57,317 nucleotides of DNA from Cognatitamlana onchidii (GCF_004804355.1 NZ_SRWZ01000009.1:1-57317); one strand, 5' to 3'. Shown: positions 6,529 to 16,032, counted from the first letter of the stretch. Notes: generated by a model not told the origin, from the letters alone. Program-made: numbers and translations.

Positions 6529-7410
6529 ATGAGTCATAAAGCTGGTTTTGTAAATATTATTGGAAATCCTAATGTGGGGAAGTCTACGCTAATGAATGCT
6601 TTTGTTGGGGAGAAATTATCTATAATTACTTCCAAAGCACAAACCACTAGGCATCGTATTCTTGGAATTGTAAATGGTGATGATTTTCAAGTAGTACTAA
6701 GCGATACCCCTGGGATTATAAAACCTGCCTACGAGCTGCAAGAATCTATGATGGGTTTTGTTAAATCTGCCTTCGAGGATGCCGATGTGCTTATTTACAT
6801 GGTTGAAATAGGAGAGCAAGCTTTGAAAGACGAGGGCTTTTTCAATAAAATTACGTCGTCCAAAATTCCAGTGTTATTGTTGTTAAATAAAATTGATAAA
6901 TCAGATCAAGAGCAATTAGAAACTCAAGTGCAACTTTGGGCAAGCAAAGTGCCCAATGCAGAAATATTTCCAGTGTCTGCCCTTGAAGGATTTAATGTAA
7001 AAGAAGTATTCAATAGAATTATAGAATTATTGCCTGATTCGCCGCCGTTTTATCCAAAAGACCAGTTAACTGATAAACCGGAGCGTTTTTTTATAAATGA
7101 AACCATAAGGGAGAAAATTTTAATGCATTACAAAAAAGAAATTCCTTATGCTGTAGAAGTTGATACCGAAGAGTTTCTTGAAGAAGACCATATTATAAAG
7201 GTGCGTTCTGTAATTATGGTAGAGCGAGAAACCCAAAAAGGAATTATTATTGGTCATAAGGGCAGTGCTTTAAAGCGCGTTGGTATGGAGGCTAGAAAAG
7301 ATTTAGAGCATTTCTTTGGGAAACAAATTCATATTGAACTTTATGTTAAGGTCAATAAAAATTGGCGTAGCAATCAAAACCAATTAAAACGATTTGGGTA
7401 TAATAATTAA
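6529..7410 (+). CDS. era: GTPase Era
   Basis: This 293-residue protein has the normal length for Era. The GTPase domain carries the P-loop GNPNVGKST (12-20), switch region TTRHRILG, G3 DTPG, and G4 NKID. The C-terminal KH domain contains GIIIGHKGSALKRVG, the RNA-binding GxxG segment. Era binds the 3' end of 16S rRNA and aids 30S subunit assembly at the membrane. The downstream gene is convergent with a 33-base gap and no obvious terminator. Confidence 0.97.
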   Translation: MSHKAGFVNIIGNPNVGKSTLMNAFVGEKLSIITSKAQTTRHRILGIVNGDDFQVVLSDTPGIIKPAYELQESMMGFVKSAFEDADVLIYMVEIGEQALKDEGFFNKITSSKIPVLLLLNKIDKSDQEQLETQVQLWASKVPNAEIFPVSALEGFNVKEVFNRIIELLPDSPPFYPKDQLTDKPERFFINETIREKILMHYKKEIPYAVEVDTEEFLEEDHIIKVRSVIMVERETQKGIIIGHKGSALKRVGMEARKDLEHFFGKQIHIELYVKVNKNWRSNQNQLKRFGYNN

Positions 7411-7443
7411 TGATGACCACAAATAGTTTTAAAAAAGAAATGA

Positions 7444-7950
7444 TTAACTCGGTTTCTCTTCTCCTATAACCCGATACATAAAATTGTTTAAAGCATGCAT
7501 TTCCTGTTTGCTGGATGCTTTTCCAATGCTCCCGGCAAAATACAAAGCAATCCAAATAACAATCATAAGCACCATGAGGCTAACTTGCAAAGCTACATTT
7601 TTGCCTAACGACCATTCACTGTAGGCCCAAATACCTAAAACAAGAAAGGCTGTAGCAACCAAAAAATGTAAAAAGATAAACATGGTCCAAACCGTAGGGT
7701 TAGGGCCAAATAAGCCATGGATAACGCTATTGTTTTCGTCTACTTTATTAATTTCAAGATGTAGCTGTGGGGACCAAAAAGTCTGTTTTTTTTTCGGGAA
7801 TTTTATAAAAACATGGTCGTCAACCCTCGTAACAATAAACCTTGATTGCGTGGTTTTTACATTTCTAAAATCACTTAAAATGGCTTGATTATAGCGCGCT
7901 ACTTCAATCTTAAATCGTGGTCGTAAAACAATATCGTTTGATAATGCCAT
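7444..7950 (-). CDS. conserved membrane protein of unknown function
   Basis: This 168-residue protein starts at an ATG at 7950. Residues 1-80 form a soluble beta-rich segment (RFIVTRVDDHVFIKFP, WSPQLHLEI). Two membrane helices follow (about 87-108, FIFLHFLVATAFLVLGIWAY, and 117-140), and the tail is short and polar. I do not recognise a named family or function. It lies between the ribosome-assembly GTPase genes era and der but on the opposite strand, so it is not in their transcription unit. Confidence 0.75.
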   Translation of the reverse strand: MALSNDIVLRPRFKIEVARYNQAILSDFRNVKTTQSRFIVTRVDDHVFIKFPKKKQTFWSPQLHLEINKVDENNSVIHGLFGPNPTVWTMFIFLHFLVATAFLVLGIWAYSEWSLGKNVALQVSLMVLMIVIWIALYFAGSIGKASSKQEMHALNNFMYRVIGEEKPS

Positions 7951-8048
7951 TTTCAGTTTCGTTTTGGTTTCATAAAGTACTACTTTTTTTGAGATTTATA
8001 AATATTATTCTTTATGAGGTAAAAAGACCTGTCGTTAAGTATATTTCC

Positions 8049-8056
8049 TATTTTTG
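8049..8056 (+). promoter_or_regulatory. candidate -7 element of der
   Basis: TATTTTTG fits TAnnTTTG, about 60 bases before the der ATG. No paired TTTG box is evident. Confidence 0.35.
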
Positions 8057-8117
8057 CAAAAGTTTTCAGAGCACAGCAAATTAGTCAATGTGAATCTGTT
8101 ACACTTAAAAATTGATT

Positions 8118-9422
8118 ATGAGTAGTATTGTTGCCATTGTAGGAAGACCGAATGTTGGAAAGTCAACGTTTTTTAATCGTTTAATTCAAAGACGAGAGGC
8201 CATTGTAGATGCTGTAAGCGGTGTAACCAGAGATCGCCATTATGGTAAGAGTGATTGGAATGGTAAAGAGTTTTCACTTATTGATACTGGAGGCTATGTA
8301 CTTGGAAGCGATGATATTTTTGAAGCGGAAATAGATAGGCAGGTAGAATTGGCAATTGATGAGGCCGATGCCATTATTTTTATGGTCGATGTAGAGTCTG
8401 GTGTAACAGGAATGGATGAAGATGTTGCCAAATTGCTGAGACGCGTTGATAAACCTGTTTTTTTAGTAGTTAATAAGGTGGATAATGGAAAGCGCGCTGA
8501 GGATGCCGTAGAGTTTTATTCACTTGGCTTAGGCGAGTATTACACGATAGCTAGTATAAATGGAAGTGGTACCGGAGAGCTATTAGATGCTTTGGTAGAG
8601 GCTTTGCCTGAAAAGGAAGAGATAATAGAAGAAGATTTACCACGTTTTGCTGTGGTAGGACGTCCTAATGCTGGAAAATCGTCGTTTATAAATGCGCTTA
8701 TAGGCGAAGATCGATACATTGTAACAGATATTGCAGGAACCACGCGAGATGCTATAGACACAAGGTATAACCGATTTGGTTTCGAGTTTAATTTAGTGGA
8801 TACTGCTGGAATAAGAAGAAAGTCAAAGGTTAAGGAAGATTTAGAGTTTTATTCCGTAATGCGTAGCGTAAGAGCTATAGAACATGCCGATGTATGCCTA
8901 TTGGTATTGGATGCCAATAGAGGATTTGATGGGCAGGTTCAAAATATATTTTGGTTAGCCGAACGCAACAGAAAAGGCATTGTTGTTCTGGTGAATAAAT
9001 GGGATTTGGTTGAAAAGGATCATAAATCTGTCAAAGAATACGAAAGGGCTATAAAAAAACAAATGGAACCTTTTACAGACGTCCCCGTGGTTTTTATTTC
9101 AGCTTTAACAAAACAACGTATTTTTAAAGCGATTGAAACGGCTGTCGAGGTATATAAAAACAGAAGTAAAAAAATTAAAACCAGCGAACTTAATGACGTG
9201 CTTTTGCCTATTATTGATAACTATCCGCCACCAGCCTACAAGGGCAAGTTTGTGAAAATTAAATACATCATGCAATTGCCCACACCGCAACCGCAGTTTG
9301 CTTTTTTCTGTAACCTACCCCAGTACATAAAAGATCCATATAAACGTTTTTTAGAAAATAAACTTCGCGAAAATTTTGGGTTTAATGGGGTGCCCATTAG
9401 TGTCTATATGCGTAAGAAGTAA
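8118..9422 (+). CDS. der: tandem GTPase Der (EngA)
   Basis: I take the ATG at 8118 ([17 protein letters not shown]) and not the in-frame TTG two codons earlier; this gives 434 residues. There are two GTPase domains in tandem, each with a full P-loop: GRPNVGKST near the start and GRPNAGKSS at about residue 178. Each also has its own DT(G/A)G and NKxD motifs (VNKVD, VNKWD). A C-terminal KH-like domain includes [20 protein letters not shown]. Der acts in 50S subunit assembly. The gene follows era with one opposite-strand gene between them. Confidence 0.97.
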   Translation: MSSIVAIVGRPNVGKSTFFNRLIQRREAIVDAVSGVTRDRHYGKSDWNGKEFSLIDTGGYVLGSDDIFEAEIDRQVELAIDEADAIIFMVDVESGVTGMDEDVAKLLRRVDKPVFLVVNKVDNGKRAEDAVEFYSLGLGEYYTIASINGSGTGELLDALVEALPEKEEIIEEDLPRFAVVGRPNAGKSSFINALIGEDRYIVTDIAGTTRDAIDTRYNRFGFEFNLVDTAGIRRKSKVKEDLEFYSVMRSVRAIEHADVCLLVLDANRGFDGQVQNIFWLAERNRKGIVVLVNKWDLVEKDHKSVKEYERAIKKQMEPFTDVPVVFISALTKQRIFKAIETAVEVYKNRSKKIKTSELNDVLLPIIDNYPPPAYKGKFVKIKYIMQLPTPQPQFAFFCNLPQYIKDPYKRFLENKLRENFGFNGVPISVYMRKK

Positions 9423-9510
9423 GTGTTTTACAAATTATTAGGTTTTTTTTAAGAATAATCATACGATTGATGTTTTATATTCGTTAATAGTTTAGCTATT
9501 AATTGTATAT

Positions 9511-9951
9511 ATGAAGATTGTATCAAATCTAATTATTCTCTTTTCAGTATTTTCTTTTTCTCAAGTTTTACAACCTGTTCAGTGGACCACTTCTATCGAG
9601 AGCATTGCCGCCGACGAATACGATATTGTTTTTACCGCTGGTATTAGTAGTGGTTGGCACTTGTATTCGCAGCACGTCCCAGAAGATGGACCACTTCCCA
9701 CTAGGTTTACATTTGTTCCCAGTGAGGCTTACAGGGTTATTGGCCAACCTTCAGAGGAAAAAGGAAAAGAGGTTTATGAGGAAGTATTCCAAATGACCGT
9801 AACATATTTTGAACACAAAGCGGTTTTTAAGCAACGCATAAAACGAATTCATACAAACCCTTTTACTCTAGAGGGCATTATTAACTACATGTCCTGTAAT
9901 AACGAATCATGTCTCCCAGGACAATTTAAATTTCAAACATCAATCAACTAA
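9511..9951 (+). CDS. secreted stand-alone DsbD N-terminal-like domain protein
   Basis: This 146-residue protein has a signal peptide (about 1-18, IILFSVFSFSQ). The rest resembles only the periplasmic N-terminal domain of DsbD: SGWHLYSQHVPEDGPLPTRFTFVPS, then VTYFEHKAVFKQRI, and a C-terminal MSCNNESCLPG with two cysteines four residues apart. In DsbD this domain receives electrons from the membrane domain and passes them to periplasmic thiol partners. No membrane domain is present here, so its electron source is unclear. It is followed after 10 bases by a large TlpA-like protein and probably forms an operon with it. Confidence 0.8.
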   Translation: MKIVSNLIILFSVFSFSQVLQPVQWTTSIESIAADEYDIVFTAGISSGWHLYSQHVPEDGPLPTRFTFVPSEAYRVIGQPSEEKGKEVYEEVFQMTVTYFEHKAVFKQRIKRIHTNPFTLEGIINYMSCNNESCLPGQFKFQTSIN

Positions 9952-9961
9952 ACTATCATTT

Positions 9962-12529
9962 ATGAAAAAAATCATTTCCATTCTTTGCTTGGGTTTAATA
10001 ACACTGTATGCTTACTCACAAAGAAGTATTGAAAACCCAGAGTATGGGGTCTCTACAATCCCAGGAGAAATTACCAAAATTGAAATACTGGATACTACTA
10101 CGGTATTGCATTTCAAGTTAAAAAAACTGCCATGGGGGTATTTTCATATACCCAAAGAATCTTACATTCAAAATTTGAACGGAGGTAACAAACAGTTTGT
10201 TACCAAAGTTACAGGTGCAACGTTTAAAAGAAATTATTTTCCAGAATCGGGCGAAGTTACCTATCAGTTATATTTTGCGCCGCTCGATAAAACAGTAAAG
10301 ACAATTGACTTTGGGGTGGCTAAAGAACGTGGCTGGATTGTTCATGATATAGTCATACAAGAAGATAAAAATAGCTTTTTGGTGCCAAAAGAACTTCGTG
10401 GTAATTGGCTTTTAGCAAATGGTAGTAATCGATGGGATTATGGTTTTAATTCGAAATATGCCATTGTAGATGGTGCTATATGGACTTACAAATCCATAGA
10501 AAAGAAAGGAAAAAAGTATGCTATAGTCTTAGAAAGAGAAAAAAAAGAAAGAACCATTTATGCGAAATTAGGAAAGGACGGCACTGTGACTTTTGGAAAA
10601 ACGCCTAAAGCCCTTGAAAGTTATAGTTTAACTAAAATATTTAATCCAAATTTTAAGTTTGAAGACGATGTTGAGTTTGAAAATGTAGTATTTAGCCCAG
10701 GCTATGCCACTTATTCTGGAATGATCAAAGGGTTTTCAGATCGATTGAAACAAAAAACAGCAATGATTCATGTGAACAATGCGTTTAAAGGAGGGCAAGA
10801 ATCGCATCTGATTAAAATTAATAATGATGGTAGCTTTAGGTTGGAATTCCCATTAACACATCCGCAGACCGTATTTGTAAGAATGGGGCCTATGTCTTAT
10901 ACGGTATTTGTAGAGCCAAAGAAAGAAACATTTCACTATATTAATAATAGGGCGTCTTTGTTTATGGGAGCGAATGCACGGGTAAATTCAGATCTAAATG
11001 CGCTAAATGATATCAGACTATATTTGGGTACTAAAGCGCGAAAGAAAATTGGAGAAACCACTCCCGAAGATTACAAAAAAATGTGTTCTGAATTAAGAGA
11101 AAAAGCACTTAACAAACTTGCCGATTATCAAAAAAATAATAGTGCTAGTCAAAAGGGGTTACAAATTAAAAAAATAGATTTGGAGCTAAGTTTTTATCAA
11201 GAACTTTTGGGATATGACATGTACCGCAGCTCTTTACAACGTAAAAACAAAAAAGTTAAAAAAGAGGCCGATAAAATGCCATATCGAGAGTTTGAGATTA
11301 GTAAGAGTTACTATGATTTCTTACCCAAAGATGTTGCAGATAATCGTCTTTACACCTTGTCAAATAGTTATTACTTTTTTGTAAACCGATTAATGTATGT
11401 CGATTTGTTTAAAACGCAGCGGAACTCAAAGCTTTCAAAAGTTGAAATGGCCGATGGGTTACTAAAACAAGGTGTTGAACTCACCCCAGAAGAATTAAAT
11501 ATGGTGGAGTTTAGTAAGCAAATTGAGACACCAGAAATACGGGCTAAAGAAGCTAATTTTGAAAAAAAGTATGGTGATGTGGAACAAGGGTTTTATAAAA
11601 AATATAGGGGACATTTCAAGGATGTTTCGGCCTATCTAAGAGCAGAAGATAGGCCTTATCGAGGTCATTTTATTCTTAGTGTTGTAGACTATTTCGAAGA
11701 AAAAGATATTGAGATAACTAATGAGGAAACAGAAATGGTAGAAGCGTTGCGAGTATTAAAAACCCCAAAGGAAATTGAAAAGGAGCATTTGTTTAATCAA
11801 AAATTTAAAGATGTTTCTCAACCATTTTATGAAAAATTCAGTGACAATAGTTCCGATATTTACAGGGCACGAAGAAGCGCAGTTCGCGATAAAAAGCTTA
11901 AAGCATTTTTTGAAAAGGAGGACGCTTTTATGTTCGATGTTATAAAGATGCAAGATCTTTGTATGCCATTAGAAGATTACGCAGTGTATAGTGATGAAGC
12001 CTTAGTGAGTGCTCAGCAAGAATTAAATACGCCATTTTTGAAAAATTATTTGGCATTATGTAATGAGCAAACCAAAGAAAAAATTGAAATTAATAAAACT
12101 AAAGGTGGCTATACTGTTCATAACGTTGAACGAACGGAAGGCGATGATCTTTTTGATGCCATGCTTGAAAAGTTTAAGGGCAAAGTGGTTTACGTTGATT
12201 TTTGGGCAACCTGGTGTGGGCCTTGTAAATCGGGTATAAAAAGAGTTGCACCCTTAAAAGAAATGATGAAAGATGAAGATGTTGTATTCTTATATGTAAC
12301 TAATCCAAGCTCACCAGAAGGCACCTGGAAAAATGCCATTGCTAATATAAAAGGGGAACATTACCGGGTATCAAACGATGAGTGGAATTACTTAAAACAA
12401 AAATTTAATATTTCAGGAATACCACATTATACTCTTGTTGACCGAAAGGGCGGCATCGTTAAGTCTAAACTGAGACCAGGATCAAATGAGTCTTTAAAAC
12501 GCATTTTAAAAGAAGAACTGGATAAATAG
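9962..12529 (+). CDS. large secreted protein with C-terminal TlpA-like thioredoxin domain
   Basis: This 855-residue protein starts with a signal peptide (MKKIISILCLGLITLYAYS). A long N-terminal region follows; residues about 245-325 (FSPGYATYSGMIKGFSD onward) look like the beta domain often placed before thioredoxin domains in Bacteroidota. A charged helical region spans about 345-700. The last 118 residues are a TlpA/ResA-type thioredoxin fold with FWATWCGPCKSG (Cys752, Cys755) and a cis-proline segment GIPHYT. It is probably a periplasmic thiol-disulfide oxidoreductase, plausibly partnered with the DsbD-like protein encoded just upstream. The helical region contains what may be an internal repeat (two blocks with FEKKYGDVEQGFYKKY and FNQKFKDVSQPFYEKF). 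Its target is unknown. Confidence 0.8.
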   Translation: MKKIISILCLGLITLYAYSQRSIENPEYGVSTIPGEITKIEILDTTTVLHFKLKKLPWGYFHIPKESYIQNLNGGNKQFVTKVTGATFKRNYFPESGEVTYQLYFAPLDKTVKTIDFGVAKERGWIVHDIVIQEDKNSFLVPKELRGNWLLANGSNRWDYGFNSKYAIVDGAIWTYKSIEKKGKKYAIVLEREKKERTIYAKLGKDGTVTFGKTPKALESYSLTKIFNPNFKFEDDVEFENVVFSPGYATYSGMIKGFSDRLKQKTAMIHVNNAFKGGQESHLIKINNDGSFRLEFPLTHPQTVFVRMGPMSYTVFVEPKKETFHYINNRASLFMGANARVNSDLNALNDIRLYLGTKARKKIGETTPEDYKKMCSELREKALNKLADYQKNNSASQKGLQIKKIDLELSFYQELLGYDMYRSSLQRKNKKVKKEADKMPYREFEISKSYYDFLPKDVADNRLYTLSNSYYFFVNRLMYVDLFKTQRNSKLSKVEMADGLLKQGVELTPEELNMVEFSKQIETPEIRAKEANFEKKYGDVEQGFYKKYRGHFKDVSAYLRAEDRPYRGHFILSVVDYFEEKDIEITNEETEMVEALRVLKTPKEIEKEHLFNQKFKDVSQPFYEKFSDNSSDIYRARRSAVRDKKLKAFFEKEDAFMFDVIKMQDLCMPLEDYAVYSDEALVSAQQELNTPFLKNYLALCNEQTKEKIEINKTKGGYTVHNVERTEGDDLFDAMLEKFKGKVVYVDFWATWCGPCKSGIKRVAPLKEMMKDEDVVFLYVTNPSSPEGTWKNAIANIKGEHYRVSNDEWNYLKQKFNISGIPHYTLVDRKGGIVKSKLRPGSNESLKRILKEELDK

Positions 12530-12559
12530 TGCTATTTCATAGTGCAATAAAAAGAGTTT

Positions 12560-12597
12560 AAAAAAAAAAGGAGAGATATCAATCTCTCCTTTTTTTT
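12560..12597. terminator. bidirectional Rho-independent terminator
   Basis: GGAGAGAT and ATCTCTCC form the stem, with an A run before it and a T run after it. It therefore works for the plus-strand TlpA-like gene (stop 12529) and for the minus-strand TPM gene (stop 12637). Confidence 0.85.
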
Positions 12598-12636
12598 ATA
12601 CGTCTATGTGAATTCTTATTTAATCAGAATAGTTTT

Positions 12637-13467
12637 TTACCAACCTCCAGATGCACCACCGCCGCCAAAGCCACCGCCGCCAAAGCCACCGCCAAATCCG
12701 CCACCACCAAAACTGCCTCCCGAGCTTCCACCCCAACCGCTAGAGCCACCGCGATAGTTACCGCGTCCCATATTACTCAGAATTATGGCGTCCCAAATAT
12801 CTAAACCTCCTGAGCGTCTGCCACCGCTACCGCGTCCACCGCGCTTATTTTTTGAAATGGATATTAAAATAATAATGAATATTACAATCAAGAGAAATAT
12901 AAATCCAGCTGGAAATTCATCTTTATTCCCTTTTCTGGTGCCTTTGTATTCTCCATTAAGAACTTCAAAAATAGCATCAGCACCACGATTTAGTCCACCG
13001 GAATAGTCATTTCGTTTAAAAAAAGGAATAATATCGCGCTCAATAATGCGCTTAGAGAGGGCATCTGTTAATAGGTGTTCAATACCGTAGCCCGTATTAA
13101 TGGCAATACGTCTATCGTTTTTAGCAAGAAGAATTAAAATACCATTATCTTCTTTCGCTTGACCAATACCCCATTTTTGGCCCCATTGGGCACCCAAATA
13201 ATTAATGTTTTCCCCATTCGTAGAATTGATAATGGCTACAACTATTTGTGTTGAGGTGGTATCGGAATACCTAATGAGTTTTTGTTCTAAACGGTTTTTA
13301 TCTCCTAAAGATAGTAGGTTGCTATAATCATAAACACTAGTTTGAAAATCTGGCTTTTCAGGGATGTCAAACTGAGCGAATCCTGTAGCTACTGAGAGTA
13401 AAGCTACAAGACCAAAAATTAATATATTTTTAGTGATATATATTGATGTTTTGTTTTTCAATATCAT
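12637..13467 (-). CDS. TPM-domain membrane protein with Gly-rich tail (YgcG-like)
   Basis: This 276-residue protein has a signal peptide (to about 32) and a TPM domain (about 40-175, with VYDYSNLLS, STQIVVAIINS, NGILILLAKNDRRIAINTGYGIEHLL). A membrane helix at about 187-205 follows, then a Gly/Ser-rich tail (about 208-276) built of GGGGFGG-type units. TPM proteins occur in bacterial envelopes beside LemA; a photosystem-repair phosphatase role is reported for plant TLP18.3, but the bacterial role is not settled. The ATG overlaps the stop of the upstream TPM gene by 4 bases (ATGA), so translation is coupled. The CCGCC-rich DNA at 12650-12760 is the codon pattern of the Gly tail. Confidence 0.9.
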   Translation of the reverse strand: MILKNKTSIYITKNILIFGLVALLSVATGFAQFDIPEKPDFQTSVYDYSNLLSLGDKNRLEQKLIRYSDTTSTQIVVAIINSTNGENINYLGAQWGQKWGIGQAKEDNGILILLAKNDRRIAINTGYGIEHLLTDALSKRIIERDIIPFFKRNDYSGGLNRGADAIFEVLNGEYKGTRKGNKDEFPAGFIFLLIVIFIIILISISKNKRGGRGSGGRRSGGLDIWDAIILSNMGRGNYRGGSSGWGGSSGGSFGGGGFGGGFGGGGFGGGGASGGW

Positions 13468-13901
13468 CCTTTTGATATCTCGTTGCTTAGTTCGTTAGTA
13501 TCGTCATCCTGGTAAGGGAAATATGTTTTCAAACGTTCGCCAGATCTTAAAATTCCCTGCACTAACCCTTCCTTAAACGCATTGTTTTTAAAATGTGTTT
13601 GCATAATATCTTTAGTACAATCCCAAAAATCTGGTTCTACAACCTTGTTTATGCCTTCATCACCATAAATTACAAAGGTTCTATCTTCCACAGCAACATA
13701 AATAAGCACCGCGTTTTTAAGCTTTGTATTATCCATTTTAAGAATATGGAACACTTCTAAAGCCCTAGAGGAAGCATCGCCATCTGAGTTTTTTTCTATA
13801 TGAACTCTAATTTCGCCAGAAGTATTAAGTTCTGCTAAGCGAATAGCTTCAATAATATCCTGCTCTTCTTCAGCGGTGAGGAAGTTTTCTATTTTTGACA
13901 T
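13464..13901 (-). CDS. cytoplasmic-type TPM domain protein
   Basis: This 145-residue protein begins at the ATG at 13901 (MSKIENFLTAEEEQ); a GTG one codon earlier is less likely. It has no signal peptide. The single TPM domain includes AIRLAELNTSGEIRVHIEK and KNAVLIYVAVEDRTFVIYGDEGIN. The gene sits 17 bases after the stop of lemA and overlaps the following TPM gene by 4 bases, giving the conserved order lemA - TPM - TPM found across Bacteroidota. Function unknown. Confidence 0.85.
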   Translation of the reverse strand: MSKIENFLTAEEEQDIIEAIRLAELNTSGEIRVHIEKNSDGDASSRALEVFHILKMDNTKLKNAVLIYVAVEDRTFVIYGDEGINKVVEPDFWDCTKDIMQTHFKNNAFKEGLVQGILRSGERLKTYFPYQDDDTNELSNEISKG

Positions 13902-13921
13902 CACTAACGATATTCTAATTG

Positions 13922-14518
13922 TTAGTTAAAGTCAAAATCTACATCGGGCGCTTTTTCGCTACCAGCTTCAGATTTGTAATAACTCATATCGTCAAAGTTT
14001 AAAACACCTGCCAGTAAAGAGTTGGGAAATGTTTTGATATGCTTATTATATGGGGTGACCGCCTCATTAAACCGGTCTCTGGCTACGTTTATTCTGTTTT
14101 CAGTGCCTTCTAGTTGACTTTGTAGTTCTAAAAAGTTTTGATTGGCTTTTAAATCTGGATAGCGTTCCACCGTTACCAATAAGCTTTTCAAAGCTCCAGA
14201 CAAGCCACTTTGAACTTCACTAAATTTGGCCATTTGTTCTGCGCTTAAATTAGAAGGGTCAATATTCATGGAAGTAGCTTTAGCCCTAGCTTCAATAACA
14301 TCTTTTAAGGTTCCTCTCTCAAAATCTGCTGCGCCTTGAACGGTTTTTACAAGGTTTCCAATAAGGTCATTTCTTCTTTGATAACTGCTTTCAACATTAG
14401 CCCAAGTTTTTGTTGCGTCTTCCTTAAGGTTCACAGCCGTGTTGTTAAAGCCCTTAACCCAAGAGTAAATCCCGAAAATAACTACGGCAACAATAATCCA
14501 TGGTAAAAATTTTTTCAT
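13922..14518 (-). CDS. lemA: LemA family protein
   Basis: This 198-residue protein has an N-terminal membrane anchor (MKKFLPWIIVAVVIFGIYSW) followed by a long all-helical LemA domain. The domain contains the typical ESSYQRRNDLIGNLVKTVQG and RYPDLKANQNFLELQSQLEGTENRI segments. The N terminus is expected outside and the helices periplasmic or extracellular. The family is widespread and tied to TPM proteins by gene order; its molecular job is not defined. It is preceded by the M23 and MerR genes on the same strand. Confidence 0.93.
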   Translation of the reverse strand: MKKFLPWIIVAVVIFGIYSWVKGFNNTAVNLKEDATKTWANVESSYQRRNDLIGNLVKTVQGAADFERGTLKDVIEARAKATSMNIDPSNLSAEQMAKFSEVQSGLSGALKSLLVTVERYPDLKANQNFLELQSQLEGTENRINVARDRFNEAVTPYNKHIKTFPNSLLAGVLNFDDMSYYKSEAGSEKAPDVDFDFN

Positions 14519-14580
14519 GATAATTTATTTTTGAATAATTTGTTAAATAGTATTCATTAGACACCAGTCTTAAAAAAAAG

Positions 14581-14910
14581 TTACAAGTGTTTCTTAATTT
14601 TAATCAATTGATCTTTGACATCTTCTAGCTTACTAATAATTTCAAAATTGGTAAGTGTTTCCTTTTTACCTTCTTTTAAATGAATTTTGGCGCCTTCAAG
14701 GGTGAAACCCCGTTCTTTAACAAGGTGAAAAATCAACTTAAGGTTTTTTATGTCGTCTGGAGTGAATTTTCTATTTCCTTTAGCGTTCTTTTTTGGTTTT
14801 AAAGCATCAAATTCTTTTTCCCAAAAACGTATAAGAGATGTGTTTACATTAAAAGCTTTAGCGACTTCGCCAATGCCATAGTATCTTTTTTCTGGTAGGT
14901 CTATATGCAT
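14581..14910 (-). CDS. MerR-family transcriptional regulator
   Basis: This 109-residue protein has a MerR winged helix-turn-helix at the start (YYGIGEVAKAFNVNTSLIRFWEKEFDALKPKKN, then GNRKFTPDDI) and a short coiled dimerisation helix. There is no effector domain and there are no metal-binding cysteines. Its ATG overlaps the TAA of the M23 peptidase gene by one base (TAATG), so the two are translationally coupled. It may regulate its own run of envelope genes (M23, LemA, TPM); this is inference from gene order. Confidence 0.88.
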   Translation of the reverse strand: MHIDLPEKRYYGIGEVAKAFNVNTSLIRFWEKEFDALKPKKNAKGNRKFTPDDIKNLKLIFHLVKERGFTLEGAKIHLKEGKKETLTNFEIISKLEDVKDQLIKIKKHL

Positions 14911-15881
14911 TAATCTAAGGATTGATTTTCCAATGAAGCATGTTCTAATAACTTGTTAAATTCATCGGCCGTTAAACTTCCATAATAAAAATTAATGGGG
15001 TTAATAGCTTTCTTATCTTTGTGAATTTCATAATGTAGGTGCGGAGCTTGCGAGCGCCCTGTACTACCAACAAAACCGATTAAATCTCCACGCTTAACTT
15101 TTTGGTTTCTCTTTACATTGTATTTATACAAATGCGCATATAAACTCATATACCCGTAGCCATGGTCTATTCTAATATGTTTTCCATAACCGGTAGCTCT
15201 AGAATCCGCTCTTTTAACAACGCCGTCACCAGTGGCATAAATAGGAGTACCTCTGGGCGCAGTAAAATCCATACCCTTATGCATTTTTCTTACTTTAGTA
15301 AAAGGGTCCGAACGCATACCGTAACCAGAAGCCATCCTAGTAAGGTCTTCATTGCTAACTGGTTGAATGGCAGGAATGGCTGCCAATAATTTTTCTTTTT
15401 CTGCAGCAAGGGAAGCAATTTCATCTAACGATTTAGATTGTATTACAATTTGTTTCTGTAAAATATCAAGACGTTTATTGCTTTCAATAATAAGTTTGGA
15501 ATTATCAAAACCTTCAAGATTTTTGTACCTGTTTATACCACCAAAACCAGCTCGTCGCTGTTCGTCTGGAATGGGGTTGGCTTCAAAATAAACGCGGTAA
15601 ATTGTATTGTCTCTATCTGCAATATTTGATAAAACAGCTTCGGCATGTTCCATTTTTTTGTTAAGCAATTCAAACTGCAATTGGGCATTTTGCAATTCCC
15701 GTTTTAGGGCGCGCTCTTTAGGAGACTCGATATATTGGCTGCCAACAAACACAAAAATAAAAGCGAAAAAAGCCGCAGCTAAAAGAAATATCATCGCATA
15801 CTTAAAGGTAGTACGTTTTTTGCGCTCTATTTTTCTGTATGAAAGCGTATCTGAATCGTAATAATATTTTACCTTACTCAT
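14910..15881 (-). CDS. membrane-anchored M23 peptidoglycan endopeptidase
   Basis: This 323-residue protein has a short basic cytoplasmic start and one membrane helix (about 27-47). A coiled-coil follows (about 55-95, rich in Glu/Lys/Leu), then a C-terminal M23 (LytM) domain at about 195-305. The zinc site is complete: HKGMD (first His and Asp) and the HLHYE motif, with YAHLYKY between. It would cut peptidoglycan cross-links in the periplasm. The gene heads the minus-strand run M23 - MerR - LemA - TPM - TPM and is divergent from alaS across a 221-base gap. Confidence 0.92.
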   Translation of the reverse strand: MSKVKYYYDSDTLSYRKIERKKRTTFKYAMIFLLAAAFFAFIFVFVGSQYIESPKERALKRELQNAQLQFELLNKKMEHAEAVLSNIADRDNTIYRVYFEANPIPDEQRRAGFGGINRYKNLEGFDNSKLIIESNKRLDILQKQIVIQSKSLDEIASLAAEKEKLLAAIPAIQPVSNEDLTRMASGYGMRSDPFTKVRKMHKGMDFTAPRGTPIYATGDGVVKRADSRATGYGKHIRIDHGYGYMSLYAHLYKYNVKRNQKVKRGDLIGFVGSTGRSQAPHLHYEIHKDKKAINPINFYYGSLTADEFNKLLEHASLENQSLD

Positions 15882-16024
15882 TAGTTAAAATATGCTATTT
15901 TTGCTGAAAAATTGAGGGCTACAAATACCTTCAATTTAGTAAGTAAACGAACAAACCTACAAAAAAATTATTATCCTGTTTTCGATAATAGGTTGTTTGA
16001 AGGTATAGCTGTTAAAATTTAAAA

Positions 16025-16032
16025 TAAATTTG
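16025..16032 (+). promoter_or_regulatory. candidate -7 element of alaS
   Basis: TAAATTTG fits TAnnTTTG. The nearest TTTG box (15996-15999) is 25 bases upstream, slightly too far. The leader to the ATG at 16103 would be about 65 bases. Confidence 0.4.

Noticed and set aside
12650-12760. CCGCC-rich tandem repeat that could be a CRISPR-like or regulatory repeat
   Set aside because: It is the coding sequence for the Gly-rich tail of the TPM protein on the minus strand.
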